40,232 nucleotides of DNA from Bacillota bacterium (GCA_009778185.1 WRKG01000295.1:1-40232), one strand, 5' to 3'; positions 18,254-29,167 are shown, counted from the first letter of the stretch. Program-made: numbers and translations. Notes: generated by a model not told the origin, from the letters alone.

Positions 18254-19126
18254 ATGACAGCATACAAAGAGGGCAGGCACGGAACGCCGTATTTACCGAT
18301 AGCGGCATACGAAACGTATCCAGGTTTTGCGGACGAATTTAATAACAGCCACATAGATTGCCATTATCACGACGAATGGGAGTTTTTTTTGGTGGAAACG
18401 GGAAGTGCATATTATGGTTTGAACGGCTTTATGCAAGTGGTTTCGGCGGGCGATGTAATATTTATACCGGCGGGCAATTTGCATTTGTTTAATGCAGTTG
18501 ACAGCCAACCGTGGCAATTTAAGGCGGTTGTATTTAGCCAAGATATAATAATGCCGCTGCACAAAGATTTAGTAGAAACGAAATATATCCGACCGTTGAT
18601 AGATGGCGAATTTACGCTACCGATAGCAATAAATGCGGCGGATATTTTGGCAAAATTTAGCAAGTTGCACAATTTGGTAACAAACAAGCCGCCAATTTAC
18701 GAGATTCGCATAAAAGCGGTTATTTGGGATTTATTAGCACATTGGCTAGAAAACGCACATAAAACGTCGCAAAAGTTTTCGGGGGATAAAGTTGACAGTT
18801 TTGCACAAATAAAATCTACTTTAGAGTATATTCATGTACATTATAACCAAAAAATTTGCGTTGACGAATTAGCCAAAATTGCACACATGAGCGCGGGATA
18901 TTTTGCGAGAATGTTCAAATATTATACAACCAAAAGCCCGATGGATTATGTTATAAAAATAAGGTTGTCAAAAGCGGCGGCTTTGCTAGAGAATAGCGAC
19001 GACAAGTTGTTGAAAATTGCGTTGGATACTGGGTTTAATAATTTGAGTTATTTTATTCGGATTTTTGCTAGGAATTTTGGGTGCAGTCCTAGTGAGTATC
19101 GTAGGCGGCTTGAACTTGCAGAATGA
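18254..19126 (+). CDS. AraC-family transcriptional regulator with N-terminal cupin
   Basis: Cupin HYHDEWEFFLVETGSAYYGLNG; AraC HTH MSAGYFARMFKYYTTKSPMDYVIKIRLSKAAALLENSDDKLLKIALDTGFNNLSYFIRIFARNFGCSPSEYRR. Confidence 0.95.
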   Translation: MTAYKEGRHGTPYLPIAAYETYPGFADEFNNSHIDCHYHDEWEFFLVETGSAYYGLNGFMQVVSAGDVIFIPAGNLHLFNAVDSQPWQFKAVVFSQDIIMPLHKDLVETKYIRPLIDGEFTLPIAINAADILAKFSKLHNLVTNKPPIYEIRIKAVIWDLLAHWLENAHKTSQKFSGDKVDSFAQIKSTLEYIHVHYNQKICVDELAKIAHMSAGYFARMFKYYTTKSPMDYVIKIRLSKAAALLENSDDKLLKIALDTGFNNLSYFIRIFARNFGCSPSEYRRRLELAE

Positions 19127-19136
19127 GGGGAAATAT

Positions 19137-19610
19137 ATGCAGCAATTAGCGGAAATAGCGGGTTTATCGCGAACACAAATAATAGTAATACCAACATTGC
19201 TTGTTTTGGCAATAATAATTTTGTCCAAAACGCCATTTTTTAATGGGATAAATTTGTTAAAGTTGCAAAAATGGACACAAAAATCATTTTTAATTATGAT
19301 TATCGTACCTTTTTTGCTGTTTACTCTGCTTGCGTTTATTGTTATGATTACAGCTGATTTATTCGATATACGTGAATGGTTGACAGAAATTATAGCAACA
19401 ATATTTTTTGGATATATGTTTCGTTTGTTGGTTTATGGAACAGGAGCAATGTTTTCAGCTTGGATTTTGCCAATTTTTATTTTTTTCAGCACGAAAGATA
19501 AGGTGGCTCGGCTGAAAATGTGGAGTTTGACTTTTTTGGTTTATTCTGCGTTTGTTAGTTTAATTTTGGTGAGTGCGGTTTTTATGGGATTGGGGGTTTT
19601 GTTGGGTTGA
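19137..19610 (+). CDS. Hypothetical multi-TM membrane protein
   Basis: Hydrophobic segments; GAGGGG before ATG 19137; ORF-track start 19065 overlaps araC and is less likely. Confidence 0.55.
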   Translation: MQQLAEIAGLSRTQIIVIPTLLVLAIIILSKTPFFNGINLLKLQKWTQKSFLIMIIVPFLLFTLLAFIVMITADLFDIREWLTEIIATIFFGYMFRLLVYGTGAMFSAWILPIFIFFSTKDKVARLKMWSLTFLVYSAFVSLILVSAVFMGLGVLLG

Positions 19611-19825
19611 AAGTTTGGTTTTGTGCAAAGTTTACAAAAATTTTTAATATAACGAGGTAGTTTTGGTGGTTTTTTCTAAAATTGTGATGTTTTTTAATTG
19701 AAAGGTTTTTAGTTAGAAAATAGCACGATATATTGGTTGACAAAAATGGCAAAGTACAGGCAAGCGAACTGTTAAAAATATTACAGTAATTCGGTCGCCC
19801 AAAATTTACCACTTTTACAAACCCC

Positions 19826-21175
19826 TCAAACCTCACCAAGCCCAGTAGGAATCCTCACAAAAACCCTTGTACCTTGATTTTTCGCACTTTCCAATTCGAT
19901 AGTACCTTTGTGATACCGCACAATGTGCTTAACAATGGAAAGTCCCAAGCCTGCGCCGCCTGTGTTTTGGTTGCGCGATTGCTCTACTCGGTAAAACCTT
20001 TCAAAAACTCGGCGCTCTTCTTCTTTTGGAATGCCGATTCCTGTGTCGGTTACGTTTATGTACGCAAACCTTTTTTTGGCGGAAACCGCTATTTTTACCT
20101 CGCCGCCAACTTTGTTATATCTTATTGCATTAGAAATTAAGTTGACAAGTAACATATAAATTAAATGGCGATTTCCCTGTACCATTGCCACAGAATCCAC
20201 TAAAATCAAGTTTATTTGCATTTTGTCTGCCAGGGCTTGCAATGTGCTAATTGCCTCTGTTGCAGGTTGACATAAATCAAACTCGGAATATGCCTCTCTG
20301 CCGTCCATTTCGTCCAATTTGGATAGCAGCAAAATGTTCTCAATCATATCAATCATGCGGCGCGATTCGTTGCCTATCTTGTTCGAAAAATATAGTACAT
20401 CGTTGGGTGCTATGTTTCCCTTGCTGATAATGTCTGCAAAGCCCATTATGCAAGTTAGCGGCGTGTTTAACTCGTGTGATACATTTGCCGAAAATTCGCG
20501 CCGCATTTTTTCTGCCAACTGCCGCTCGGTTACGTCCGCTATCAAAATTATTGCGCCCTTGTCAGAAGACGGAACAAACGAAACTTGATAAATGTTTTCG
20601 GTTTCCATTAACATTTGCCCGCTATGTCCTTGCAAAGCCGCTTTTACTTTGTTGAGAAAAATTGTATCTCGTGTTAAAAAATTTATGTTGTTGCCCTCGC
20701 AATTTTCCACGGCAAATAATTTTACTGCAAAGTGGTTAATTGCAACAACCGTGCTAGAGCTATCCAACATAACAAGCCCTTCTTGCATATTGTCAAATAT
20801 CGAGCGAATTGTATTTGCCTGTTCGGAAATCTCTTGCATATTGCTTTCAATTTGCTTTTGCTGACGTAAAATTGTGCGAACAAAAGCCGAAAGTTCGTCA
20901 TAAATTTCGATATTATCTGGCGAAGTAAAATCTATTTTGTTGATAGAATTGGTAATTTGTTTGGCTGTGTTAAGTGCAAAAAGATAGCTAACAGTGCAAG
21001 CGACAAGCACCAAAATAACGCCTGAAACCACCGCAACAACAGCATTTTCGGAAAACGCGGCTGCTAAGTTGCCAATTTGCGAAGTTGGAACAAGCACAGT
21101 AATTGTTGCAAGAGCGGCTGTTCCCAAAGCAATAACCGTTGACAGGCATATAACCTTAAAAAGTATTTTCCTCAC
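19826..21175 (-). CDS. phoR: Pho-type sensor histidine kinase
   Basis: FSANVSHELNTPLTCIMGF H-box, NLISNAIRYN, GIGIPKEEERRVFERFYRV, GGAGLGLSIVKHIV; adjacent to response regulator and pst genes. Confidence 0.93.
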   Translation of the reverse strand: MRKILFKVICLSTVIALGTAALATITVLVPTSQIGNLAAAFSENAVVAVVSGVILVLVACTVSYLFALNTAKQITNSINKIDFTSPDNIEIYDELSAFVRTILRQQKQIESNMQEISEQANTIRSIFDNMQEGLVMLDSSSTVVAINHFAVKLFAVENCEGNNINFLTRDTIFLNKVKAALQGHSGQMLMETENIYQVSFVPSSDKGAIILIADVTERQLAEKMRREFSANVSHELNTPLTCIMGFADIISKGNIAPNDVLYFSNKIGNESRRMIDMIENILLLSKLDEMDGREAYSEFDLCQPATEAISTLQALADKMQINLILVDSVAMVQGNRHLIYMLLVNLISNAIRYNKVGGEVKIAVSAKKRFAYINVTDTGIGIPKEEERRVFERFYRVEQSRNQNTGGAGLGLSIVKHIVRYHKGTIELESAKNQGTRVFVRIPTGLGEV

Positions 21176-21183
21176 AAAATCAC

Positions 21184-21882
21184 CTACAAACTTATTTTAT
21201 AGCCCACTCCACGAACGGTTTTTATCATATCGCCGCAACTGCCCAATTTTTTGCGGAGTGCTCTAATTTGCATATCAACATTGCGATCGGCTGGACCGCC
21301 GTCATCGCCAGGTCGCCAAACCAAGTCCAGCAGCTGATCGCGAGACATTACCAAATGTTTATGTTTTAACAAGCAATAAAGCAGTTCAAATTCCAGATAT
21401 GTTAAATTTACCTCGTTATTTTCTGTCCAAACTAGCCTAGTTTGGGTATCTAATACAATATTTCCCAAAACTAAACTTGTGTCCTCTTTGGAATTTTTGC
21501 TATCGGTGCGGCGCAAAACGGCGCGAACCCGTGCCAATAGTTCGTCAACCAAAAATGGCTTGGTAATATAATCGTCTGCACCAGAATTTAGCCCTTCGAC
21601 ACTTTTTAAGCTATCTCGGACAGCGGTTAAAATTACAACGGGAATTTTATCTGTATCTTTTGACTGTTTCAAACTTGCCAAAATTTCGAAACCATTTTCG
21701 CCAGGCAGCATAATATCCAACAAAATTAACGAGGGTTTTTCTAGCCGCATATGTTTCCAAAACGGTTTGGCTCCCTCAAAAGTAGTTACTTTGTAACCAT
21801 CCGATTTTAGTGCGTAATACACCAATTCGCGGATGTTCTCTTCATCTTCTATAACAAATATACTCGCCATTCGTTCCTCCAA
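21184..21882 (-). CDS. phoB: OmpR/PhoB-family response regulator
   Basis: FVIEDEENIRELV, LILLDIMLPGENGFEIL, DDYITKPF, winged helix MQIRALRKKLG...IKTVRGVGYKI. Confidence 0.93.
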   Translation of the reverse strand: MEERMASIFVIEDEENIRELVYYALKSDGYKVTTFEGAKPFWKHMRLEKPSLILLDIMLPGENGFEILASLKQSKDTDKIPVVILTAVRDSLKSVEGLNSGADDYITKPFLVDELLARVRAVLRRTDSKNSKEDTSLVLGNIVLDTQTRLVWTENNEVNLTYLEFELLYCLLKHKHLVMSRDQLLDLVWRPGDDGGPADRNVDMQIRALRKKLGSCGDMIKTVRGVGYKISL

Positions 21883-21902
21883 ACATAAAAGATAACACGG
21901 TT

Positions 21903-22580
21903 TTACGTTGTTGCTTTAGCTGGTTTGGGTGCTGATAATTTTTTGTATTTGCCAGTTATGGAAAACTCTACCCATTCGGCTATATTTTCGGCATGATCGC
22001 CTATTCGTTCAAAATATTTTGCAATCATCAGCAAGTCAACCGCTTGTCCTATATTATTGGGATCCAAATGGATTAGAGCGGTTAAATCTTTTTTTACTAA
22101 CAAGAAAAGGCGATCTACTTCGTCGTCATCGCGGCGGACTTTTCTTGCTAATTTTAGGTCTTTTTTAATGTAGGCATCTATTGCGTTTGTTACCATTTTG
22201 GATGCCGCTTCTGCCATTTTGGGAATATCCTCTAGGTCTTTTATGTAAACCTGACCAGCCATTATAATTATTATTTCGGATATATCGGCACATTGATCGC
22301 CGATACGTTCCATATCGGTAATCATTTTCATTGCGGCAGAAATCATTCGCAAGTCGCGAGCAACGGGAGTGTGCAACAGCAGTAATTTTAAGCATAAATC
22401 TTCAATTTCTTTTTCCAGGTCGTCAATTTCTTGATCGCATTTTATGGCATCTTCGGCAAATTCAATGTTTTGCGTTATCATGCCTTTGTGAGTGAGGTCT
22501 ATTGCTTTTTCAACCAAAGTTCCCATTTCGATTAAATATTGGTTTAGATCGTGCAATTTTTCCTCAAAACCCTTTCTCAT
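21903..22580 (-). CDS. phoU: Phosphate transport regulatory protein PhoU
   Basis: MRKGFEEKLHDLNQYLIEMG, AMKMITDMERIGDQCADI, AKYFERIGDHAENIAEWV. Confidence 0.95.
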   Translation of the reverse strand: MRKGFEEKLHDLNQYLIEMGTLVEKAIDLTHKGMITQNIEFAEDAIKCDQEIDDLEKEIEDLCLKLLLLHTPVARDLRMISAAMKMITDMERIGDQCADISEIIIIMAGQVYIKDLEDIPKMAEAASKMVTNAIDAYIKKDLKLARKVRRDDDEVDRLFLLVKKDLTALIHLDPNNIGQAVDLLMIAKYFERIGDHAENIAEWVEFSITGKYKKLSAPKPAKATT

Positions 22581-22591
22581 TTTATCACCTC

Positions 22592-23341
22592 TTAACCAAA
22601 CCGCCCTGTAATGTAATCTTCGGTGGCTTGTTCTTTTGGATTACCGAAAATTTCTTCGGTTTTGTTGCATTCTACTACTTTTCCTAGCAAGAAAAACGCT
22701 GTACGGTGGCTTATACGAGCCGCTTGTTGCATATTGTGCGTTACCATTACTATGCTGTACTTTTCGCTTAACTGCACAGCTAAATCTTCAATTTTTCCTG
22801 TAGATATGGGATCTAATGCAGAAGTTGGTTCGTCCATCAGCAAAATTTCGGGAGAAACCGCCAACGCACGGGCTATACAAAGCCGTTGTTGTTGTCCGCC
22901 AGATAAACCGAGTGCCGATTTTTTTAATCTATCTTTTACTTCGTCCCAAATTGCGGAATCCTTTAGTGCTTTTTCGACGATTTCGTCTAATTCGTGTTTT
23001 TTGCGGATTCCGTGCGTTATTGGACCAAACGCAATATTATCGTAAACGCTCATAGGAAACGGATTCGGCTTTTGAAAGACCATTCCAACTCGTTTGCGAA
23101 GACTGTTTACATCGATATTTTTGTAAATGTCAACGCCATCTAGCAAAATTTCGCCCGTTATGCGGCAACCGTCAATTAAATCGTTCATGCGATTTAGCGA
23201 TTTTAGCAAGGTAGATTTTCCGCAGCCAGAAGGTCCAATTAACGCCAAAATTTCGTTTTGTCCAACGGTTAAATTTATATCGTGCAAAGCGTGAAAATCT
23301 ACATAATAGAGGTTCACGTTTTTAATATCAAAAATGTTCAT
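22592..23341 (-). CDS. pstB: Phosphate ABC transporter ATPase
   Basis: Walker [46 protein letters not shown]. Confidence 0.97.
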   Translation of the reverse strand: MNIFDIKNVNLYYVDFHALHDINLTVGQNEILALIGPSGCGKSTLLKSLNRMNDLIDGCRITGEILLDGVDIYKNIDVNSLRKRVGMVFQKPNPFPMSVYDNIAFGPITHGIRKKHELDEIVEKALKDSAIWDEVKDRLKKSALGLSGGQQQRLCIARALAVSPEILLMDEPTSALDPISTGKIEDLAVQLSEKYSIVMVTHNMQQAARISHRTAFFLLGKVVECNKTEEIFGNPKEQATEDYITGRFG

Positions 23342-23349
23342 AATTTATT

Positions 23350-24171
23350 TTATCCTTTCGTAAGTTTTTTTGCAAGAAATGCCGAAAAAGTATTTATTAA
23401 CAACACAACCAACAGCAAAACCACGCCAGTTGCGTACGCTTCATTAAGATGCAACGCTTCGCTAGTTAATACCCACATATGCACGGTTAAGGTTCGCACC
23501 GAGCTGCTTAAGCCCTCTGGAATTTGCGCGACTGTGCCAGCCGTAAAAATAAGAGCCGCCGATTCGCCAATAATACGACCGATTGCCAAAATTACTCCTG
23601 CGAAAATGCCAGGAATTGCAGACGGCAAAACAATTTTGAAAACGGCACGCAATTTTCCTGCACCTAAAGCGAACGCGCCTTCGCGAAAGCCGTCAGGCAC
23701 GGCTTTTAAGGCTTCTTCGGTGGTACGTATTACCATTGGCAAAATCATAATAGAAAGCGTTAAACTGCCAGCCAGCAAAGAAAATCCCATTCCCAAAAAA
23801 ACCACAAAAAACAGCATTCCAAACAAACCGTAAACTATCGACGGGATTCCTGCCAAAAGTTCCGTTGTAGAGCGAATGAAAATTACAAGGCGATTTCCCC
23901 GCTTTACATATTCGACAAGGTAGATTCCTGTGAAAATGCCAAGCGGCACGGCAAACGCAAGCGTTAAAGCAACCACAATTATTGTCGAAACTATTGACGG
24001 AAACATAGAAACATTCTCGGTTGTAAACTGTGTTTCGAAAAGCGATGGATTAAGATGCGGAATGCCGTTGATTAAAATATAAAAGATAATCGAAAGCAGT
24101 GCGAGCAAAGTAACGCCTGCAAACAGCCAAGTAAGCACAAACAGGGCTGTATCAATGATTTTTGTACGCAT
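23350..24171 (-). CDS. pstA: Phosphate ABC transporter permease
   Basis: GIFTGIYLVEY, GIPSIVYGLFGMLFFV, PDGFREGAFALGAGKLRAVFKIVLPSAIPGI. Confidence 0.95.
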   Translation of the reverse strand: MRTKIIDTALFVLTWLFAGVTLLALLSIIFYILINGIPHLNPSLFETQFTTENVSMFPSIVSTIIVVALTLAFAVPLGIFTGIYLVEYVKRGNRLVIFIRSTTELLAGIPSIVYGLFGMLFFVVFLGMGFSLLAGSLTLSIMILPMVIRTTEEALKAVPDGFREGAFALGAGKLRAVFKIVLPSAIPGIFAGVILAIGRIIGESAALIFTAGTVAQIPEGLSSSVRTLTVHMWVLTSEALHLNEAYATGVVLLLVVLLINTFSAFLAKKLTKG

Positions 24172-24173
24172 AA

Positions 24174-25064
24174 TTATACACTCTTTCTAGTAAGCAGGGT
24201 AAAAGTTATGTTAATAATGAGAATAAACACAAACAGCACAACAGCAGTTGCAATAAGAGCATTTCGGTGCAATCCGGCGGCGTATCCCATTTCGATGACG
24301 ATGTTGGCAGTAAGCGAACGCGCGCCGCGCAACAAATGAATGGGCATTCTAGCGTGATTTCCCGCAACCATAACAACAGCCATTGTTTCGCCGATTGCAC
24401 GACCAACGCCAAGCACAACCGATGCGAGGATTCCCGATTTTGCGGCAGGAACCATTACAAAAAATACACTTCGCGTATGGCTTGCTCCCAAAGCTAAAGC
24501 GCCCTCATAATAATTTTTGGGAACAGCCCGCATAGCCGCTTCCGAGATAGCAATAACGGTTGGCAAAATCATAATTCCCAAAATAATTGCGGCGGCTAAA
24601 ATGGACATTCCTGTAGCACCGCCAGGCAAATGCGTTGTAAACCGCATAGCCAAAGTACGCACAATAGGAACAATCATAACCATTCCAAAAAATCCGTAAA
24701 CTACCGATGGGATTCCCGCAAGCAAATTGACAACTGGTTTTAAGAAAGTATACATCTTTTTGGGGCACATATGTGCAAAAAATATTGCAGTGAAAATTCC
24801 GATAGGTACGCCAATAATTATAGCGCCTAACATAAAATAAACGCTACCAACAATCATTGGTAAAATTCCAAATTGTGGGCCAATTTCGCCGCCTTGCATT
24901 GGTGTCCAGTTTGTACCTAGCAGGAAATTTGCCGCACCAATTTCGAATATAGCAGGGATTCCGTTGGCAAATAAAAACCAACAAATCAGCAAAATAGCCA
25001 AAATAGAAGTACAGGCACACAACAGGAAAATTTTTTCCATTATAAATTCTTTTACGTTGTACAT
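24174..25064 (-). CDS. pstC: Phosphate ABC transporter permease
   Basis: LLAGIPSVVYGFFGMV, AVPKNYYEGALALGASHTRSVFFVMVPAAKSGILASVVLGVGRAIGETMAV. Confidence 0.95.
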   Translation of the reverse strand: MYNVKEFIMEKIFLLCACTSILAILLICWFLFANGIPAIFEIGAANFLLGTNWTPMQGGEIGPQFGILPMIVGSVYFMLGAIIIGVPIGIFTAIFFAHMCPKKMYTFLKPVVNLLAGIPSVVYGFFGMVMIVPIVRTLAMRFTTHLPGGATGMSILAAAIILGIMILPTVIAISEAAMRAVPKNYYEGALALGASHTRSVFFVMVPAAKSGILASVVLGVGRAIGETMAVVMVAGNHARMPIHLLRGARSLTANIVIEMGYAAGLHRNALIATAVVLFVFILIINITFTLLTRKSV

Positions 25065-25165
25065 TTGTTTCCTCCTTGTATTAACAAGTCTTTTTTGTGT
25101 AACATAGGAAGTATAATTCCTGTAGATAAAGGTTATACTAAGTTTTTATAAAGTTTTGATAAAAA

Positions 25166-25195
25166 TTGTACACAATCAAAAAAATATGTTATAAT
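25166..25195 (+). promoter_or_regulatory. Candidate promoter of cysK, TTGTAC-18-TATAAT
   Basis: Motifs read at 25166-25171 and 25190-25195. Confidence 0.6.
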
Positions 25196-25239
25196 AAAAC
25201 TGTAAGCAGTTGTTTGAAATTTTAGAAACGAGGTATGAA

Positions 25240-26175
25240 ATGGCAAAAATTGCTAAAAGTTTAACAGATTTAATAGGAAAAACTCCGCTACTTGAAGTAG
25301 TAAATTTTAATGCAAACAATAATGTTAATGCACGATTATTGGTAAAAATAGAATATTTTAATCCAATGAGCAGCGTAAAAGACAGAATCGGCTACGCAAT
25401 GATAGCAGATGCCGAAAAAACAGGAAAATTACAAAAAGACACAACAATTATCGAGGCAACCAGCGGAAACACAGGAATAGCTTTAGCATTCGTAGCGGCA
25501 GCAAGAGGTTACAAGCTAATTTTAACAATGCCCGAAACCATGAGCTTGGAGCGTCGCAATATGTTAAAAGCACTCGGTGCAGAGTTAATTTTAACCGAAG
25601 GTGCAAAAGGCATGAAAGGTGCAATGGCAAAAGCAAAAGAAATACATCAAAGCATACCAAACTCTATAATATTAAAGCAATTTGCAAATTTGGCAAATCC
25701 CGAAATTCACCGCAACACAACCGCATTAGAAATATGGGAAGACACAGACGGCGAAGTAGATATTTTTGTAAGTGGAGTAGGTACAGGCGGTACAGTTACA
25801 GGCGTTGGCGAAATCTTAAAGCAAAAAAAGCCAAGCGTGCAAATTATGGCAGTAGAGCCTGTCGACTCGCCAGTGCTTTCTGGCGGAAACCCAGGACCGC
25901 ACAAAATACAAGGAATCGGTGCGGGGTTTGTCCCTGATGTTTACAATAAAAATATAGTGGACGAAATTTTGCTAGTAAAAAATGAAGAGGCTTTTGAAGG
26001 TTGCCGACAATTAGCCAAAACCGAAGGCTTGTTAGTTGGAATATCCTCGGGAGCGGCTGTTTATGCCGCCGCACAAGTGGCAAAACGTCCCGAAAATAAA
26101 GGCAAAACAATAGTAGCGATTCTTCCAGATACTGGCGAAAGATATTTGTCGACTACGTTATTTGCAGAAGAATAG
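25240..26175 (+). CDS. cysK: Cysteine synthase A
   Basis: [55 protein letters not shown]; start 25240 after GAGGT. Confidence 0.96.
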   Translation: MAKIAKSLTDLIGKTPLLEVVNFNANNNVNARLLVKIEYFNPMSSVKDRIGYAMIADAEKTGKLQKDTTIIEATSGNTGIALAFVAAARGYKLILTMPETMSLERRNMLKALGAELILTEGAKGMKGAMAKAKEIHQSIPNSIILKQFANLANPEIHRNTTALEIWEDTDGEVDIFVSGVGTGGTVTGVGEILKQKKPSVQIMAVEPVDSPVLSGGNPGPHKIQGIGAGFVPDVYNKNIVDEILLVKNEEAFEGCRQLAKTEGLLVGISSGAAVYAAAQVAKRPENKGKTIVAILPDTGERYLSTTLFAEE

Positions 26176-26214
26176 CCAAATTTTACATAGGATTTAGTTT
26201 ATGCGTTGGTTTGT

Positions 26215-26244
26215 CGAGCAATTTTTGCAATATAAAATTGCTCG
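26215..26244 (+). promoter_or_regulatory. Perfect 11-bp leader hairpin upstream of the glycosyltransferase array
   Basis: CGAGCAATTTT / AAAATTGCTCG at 26215-26225 and 26234-26244; no T tract; AGGAGG and ATG follow. Confidence 0.7.
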
Positions 26245-26270
26245 GCAGGTTATCTTAGGAGGAGAATCAA

Positions 26271-27755
26271 ATGCAACCATTATTATCAATAATTATGCCA
26301 ATATATAACAACGAGCGTACGTTAAAAAAGGCGGTCGATAGTATTTTAGTGCAAAAATTTGACGATTGGGAATTATTGTTAGTTGACGATGGTTCAACGG
26401 ATTCTTGTGTGCAAATTGTTGACGAATATGCGAAGTTGGATAATCGTATAAGGGCTTTTCATAAGGAGAATGGTGGAACATATTCTGGATTTAATTATGG
26501 GTTGGAGGAAACTATCGGAAAATATATTACTTTTTGTTGTGCGGATGATACTTATGAACCAATAGCGTTCGAAATAATAAAAAATCAATTAGATGAGTAT
26601 GATTATGATATGGTTCTTATTGCTGTAGTTTCGCATGATTGCGATAATGACCAAAATATTATATTAACGCATCCATATAACAATAAAATCAAAAATTCAT
26701 TCAAAATTATTGATAAAAAATCAATAGAAAGGCAATGGTTTGATTTTTGGGTGGCAGAGTTATTGATGTCTCCAATAAATATATACAAAGCTAGTATAAT
26801 AAAAAAATACCGTTTTAGAGAACGTTTTTATGCTGATGATAGATTTCTAAATATAGTTATAGCAGATGAAATACATTCGATTTCTTACGATTCCACGGAA
26901 ATATATAATTCGTATACGTACGTTCATATTATTGATGAAAATGTTAATATAAGCGGCAACAAATACTACGACTACGAAATAGATATGATTTGCGAACAAT
27001 ACTTATATTACACCGCTTTGTTTGATAAATGGGGCTTGTTAGATAAATATTTAGTTAATTTTGCCAATTTAACTGCTCACAATGTACTTTTACATATTAA
27101 AAAAATATTTGCTTTTAATAACAAAAATGAACCTACAACAAATATCGATATTTTAACAAATTATTACAACGATATAATATTTGAAATAGCTGCCATAGGT
27201 GACAATTTATCAGATATAGATAACGAAATTTTCAAAACGATACACATTATATTTCAACATTATAACGTTTCCACCAATTTTGACAATCCAGTTGTGCAAA
27301 TGATTGTTGCAATAAACAGTACAACAATATCGATTGATGAAGTTAAATTGGAAATTGCTAACGGTTTGTTAGATTATCGCAATCCATACAGAATCGGTTT
27401 TGAAACCTACAAAAATTTATCCGCCAAGTACCCGCAACTATTAAACCGTGAATTACTCGATTATTTAGAAACCGAACAAACGGCAAGAAAATTACTATTT
27501 ACTGGCAACTTTGAACAATCCCTCGATACAACAATCCGATTATTTAATAGCAAAATTTCCACACCAGAGCAATATGTTATATTAGCCCTTTGTGGCTATC
27601 ATTTAGACTTAATCGAAGATGCCAAAAATGCAGTTGAAACAGGCCTGCAACTTTTTCCAAATTATTCAAGATTGGAAGAATTGCAAAATGTTATAAACGC
27701 CGAAAGGAATGAATCAAATGCAACCATTATTATCAATAATTATGCCAATATATAA
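26271..27755 (+). CDS. GT2 glycosyltransferase, array copy 1 (N-terminal class A)
   Basis: LLSIIMPIYNNERTLKKAVDSILVQKFDDWELLLVDDGSTDSC...CCADDT GT-A motifs; extends past the usual terminus because TAA is TCA. Confidence 0.93.
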   Translation: MQPLLSIIMPIYNNERTLKKAVDSILVQKFDDWELLLVDDGSTDSCVQIVDEYAKLDNRIRAFHKENGGTYSGFNYGLEETIGKYITFCCADDTYEPIAFEIIKNQLDEYDYDMVLIAVVSHDCDNDQNIILTHPYNNKIKNSFKIIDKKSIERQWFDFWVAELLMSPINIYKASIIKKYRFRERFYADDRFLNIVIADEIHSISYDSTEIYNSYTYVHIIDENVNISGNKYYDYEIDMICEQYLYYTALFDKWGLLDKYLVNFANLTAHNVLLHIKKIFAFNNKNEPTTNIDILTNYYNDIIFEIAAIGDNLSDIDNEIFKTIHIIFQHYNVSTNFDNPVVQMIVAINSTTISIDEVKLEIANGLLDYRNPYRIGFETYKNLSAKYPQLLNRELLDYLETEQTARKLLFTGNFEQSLDTTIRLFNSKISTPEQYVILALCGYHLDLIEDAKNAVETGLQLFPNYSRLEELQNVINAERNESNATIIINNYANI

Positions 27756-29166
27756 CAACGAACGTACTCTAAAAAAAGCGGTTGATAGTATTTTAGTGCA
27801 AAAATTTGACGATTGGGAATTATTGTTAGTTGACGATGGTTCAACGGATTCTTGTGTGCAAATTGTTGAAGATTATGCGAAAGGGGATAATCGTATAAGG
27901 GCTTTTCATAAGGAGAATGGTGGGACTTATTCGGGGCTAAATTATGGGTTGCAGGAAGCTATAGGAAAATATATTACTTTTTGTTGTGCTGATGATACTT
28001 ATGAGCCTTCGGCTTTCGAAATAATATATAAACAATTAGTCGAATATGATTATGATTTAGTATTTTGCGTTTGTGCTAGCCACTACTGTGACAATAATCA
28101 AAATATTATAGAAAAAAATACCTACACAAATGGTGTTACCGATTCTTTCAAATTTATAGGCAAAAAAATTGTTGAACAAAATTGGCTTAATTTTTGCATT
28201 GCAGGTATGCCATTTCATCCAATCAATGTATATAAATCTAATATATTAAAAAAATATCGATATAGGGAAGACTTTGTGCTTGCGGATAGATTTTTGAATA
28301 TAGCAATAGCAGATGAAATAAATTCTGTTTCTTGTAGTAAAACAATATTGTATAACAAATATTTATACCAAACGAGTACATCAGACGAAAATGTCAACTT
28401 GAGTAATAACAAATATCATGACAATGAGATAGATATGATTGTTCAACAGTATTTGGATTTTACATCTTTGTTTGATAAATGGGGTTTGTTAGATAAACAT
28501 TTAATTGATTTTGCTAATTTAACTGTTCAAGGACTAGTTTACGCCTTGAAAAATATATTTGCTTTTAATAATAAAAATAATCCTACAACAAACATCGATA
28601 TTGTAACAAGTTATTACAACGATATAATATTCGAAACCGCCGCTATAGCCGATAATTTATCAGAAATAGATGACGAAATTTTCAAAACAATACATATTAT
28701 ATTTCAAAATGGCAACGTTTCCGCTAATTTTGACAACCCTGTTGTGCGAATAATTACCGCAATAAATAGCACAACAATGTTGATTGACGAAGTTAAAGTG
28801 GAAATAGCTAATGGTTTGCTAGATTATCGAAATCCCTACAGAATTGGCTTTGAAACCTACAAAAATTTATCTGCCAAATATCCGCAAATATTAAACCGTG
28901 AATTACTCGATTATTTGGAAACCGAACAAACGGCAAGAAAATTACTTTTTACTGGCAACCTTGAACAATCCCTCGATACAGTAATCCAATTATTTAACAG
29001 CAAAATTTCCACACCAGAACAATATGTTATTCTTGCCCTTTGTGGCTATCATTTAGGCTTAGCCGAAGATGCTAAAAATGCAGTTGAAACAGGAATTAAA
29101 CTTTTCCCAAATTATCCAAGATTGGAAGAATTGCAAAATATTATAAATACCGAAAGGAACGGATAA
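27718..29166 (+). CDS. GT2 glycosyltransferase, array copy 2 (class A)
   Basis: As copy 1; start set to MQPLLS ATG rather than 27709; overlaps copy 1 by 38 nt. Confidence 0.93.
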   Translation: MQPLLSIIMPIYNNERTLKKAVDSILVQKFDDWELLLVDDGSTDSCVQIVEDYAKGDNRIRAFHKENGGTYSGLNYGLQEAIGKYITFCCADDTYEPSAFEIIYKQLVEYDYDLVFCVCASHYCDNNQNIIEKNTYTNGVTDSFKFIGKKIVEQNWLNFCIAGMPFHPINVYKSNILKKYRYREDFVLADRFLNIAIADEINSVSCSKTILYNKYLYQTSTSDENVNLSNNKYHDNEIDMIVQQYLDFTSLFDKWGLLDKHLIDFANLTVQGLVYALKNIFAFNNKNNPTTNIDIVTSYYNDIIFETAAIADNLSEIDDEIFKTIHIIFQNGNVSANFDNPVVRIITAINSTTMLIDEVKVEIANGLLDYRNPYRIGFETYKNLSAKYPQILNRELLDYLETEQTARKLLFTGNLEQSLDTVIQLFNSKISTPEQYVILALCGYHLGLAEDAKNAVETGIKLFPNYPRLEELQNIINTERNG

Positions 29167-29167
29167 A

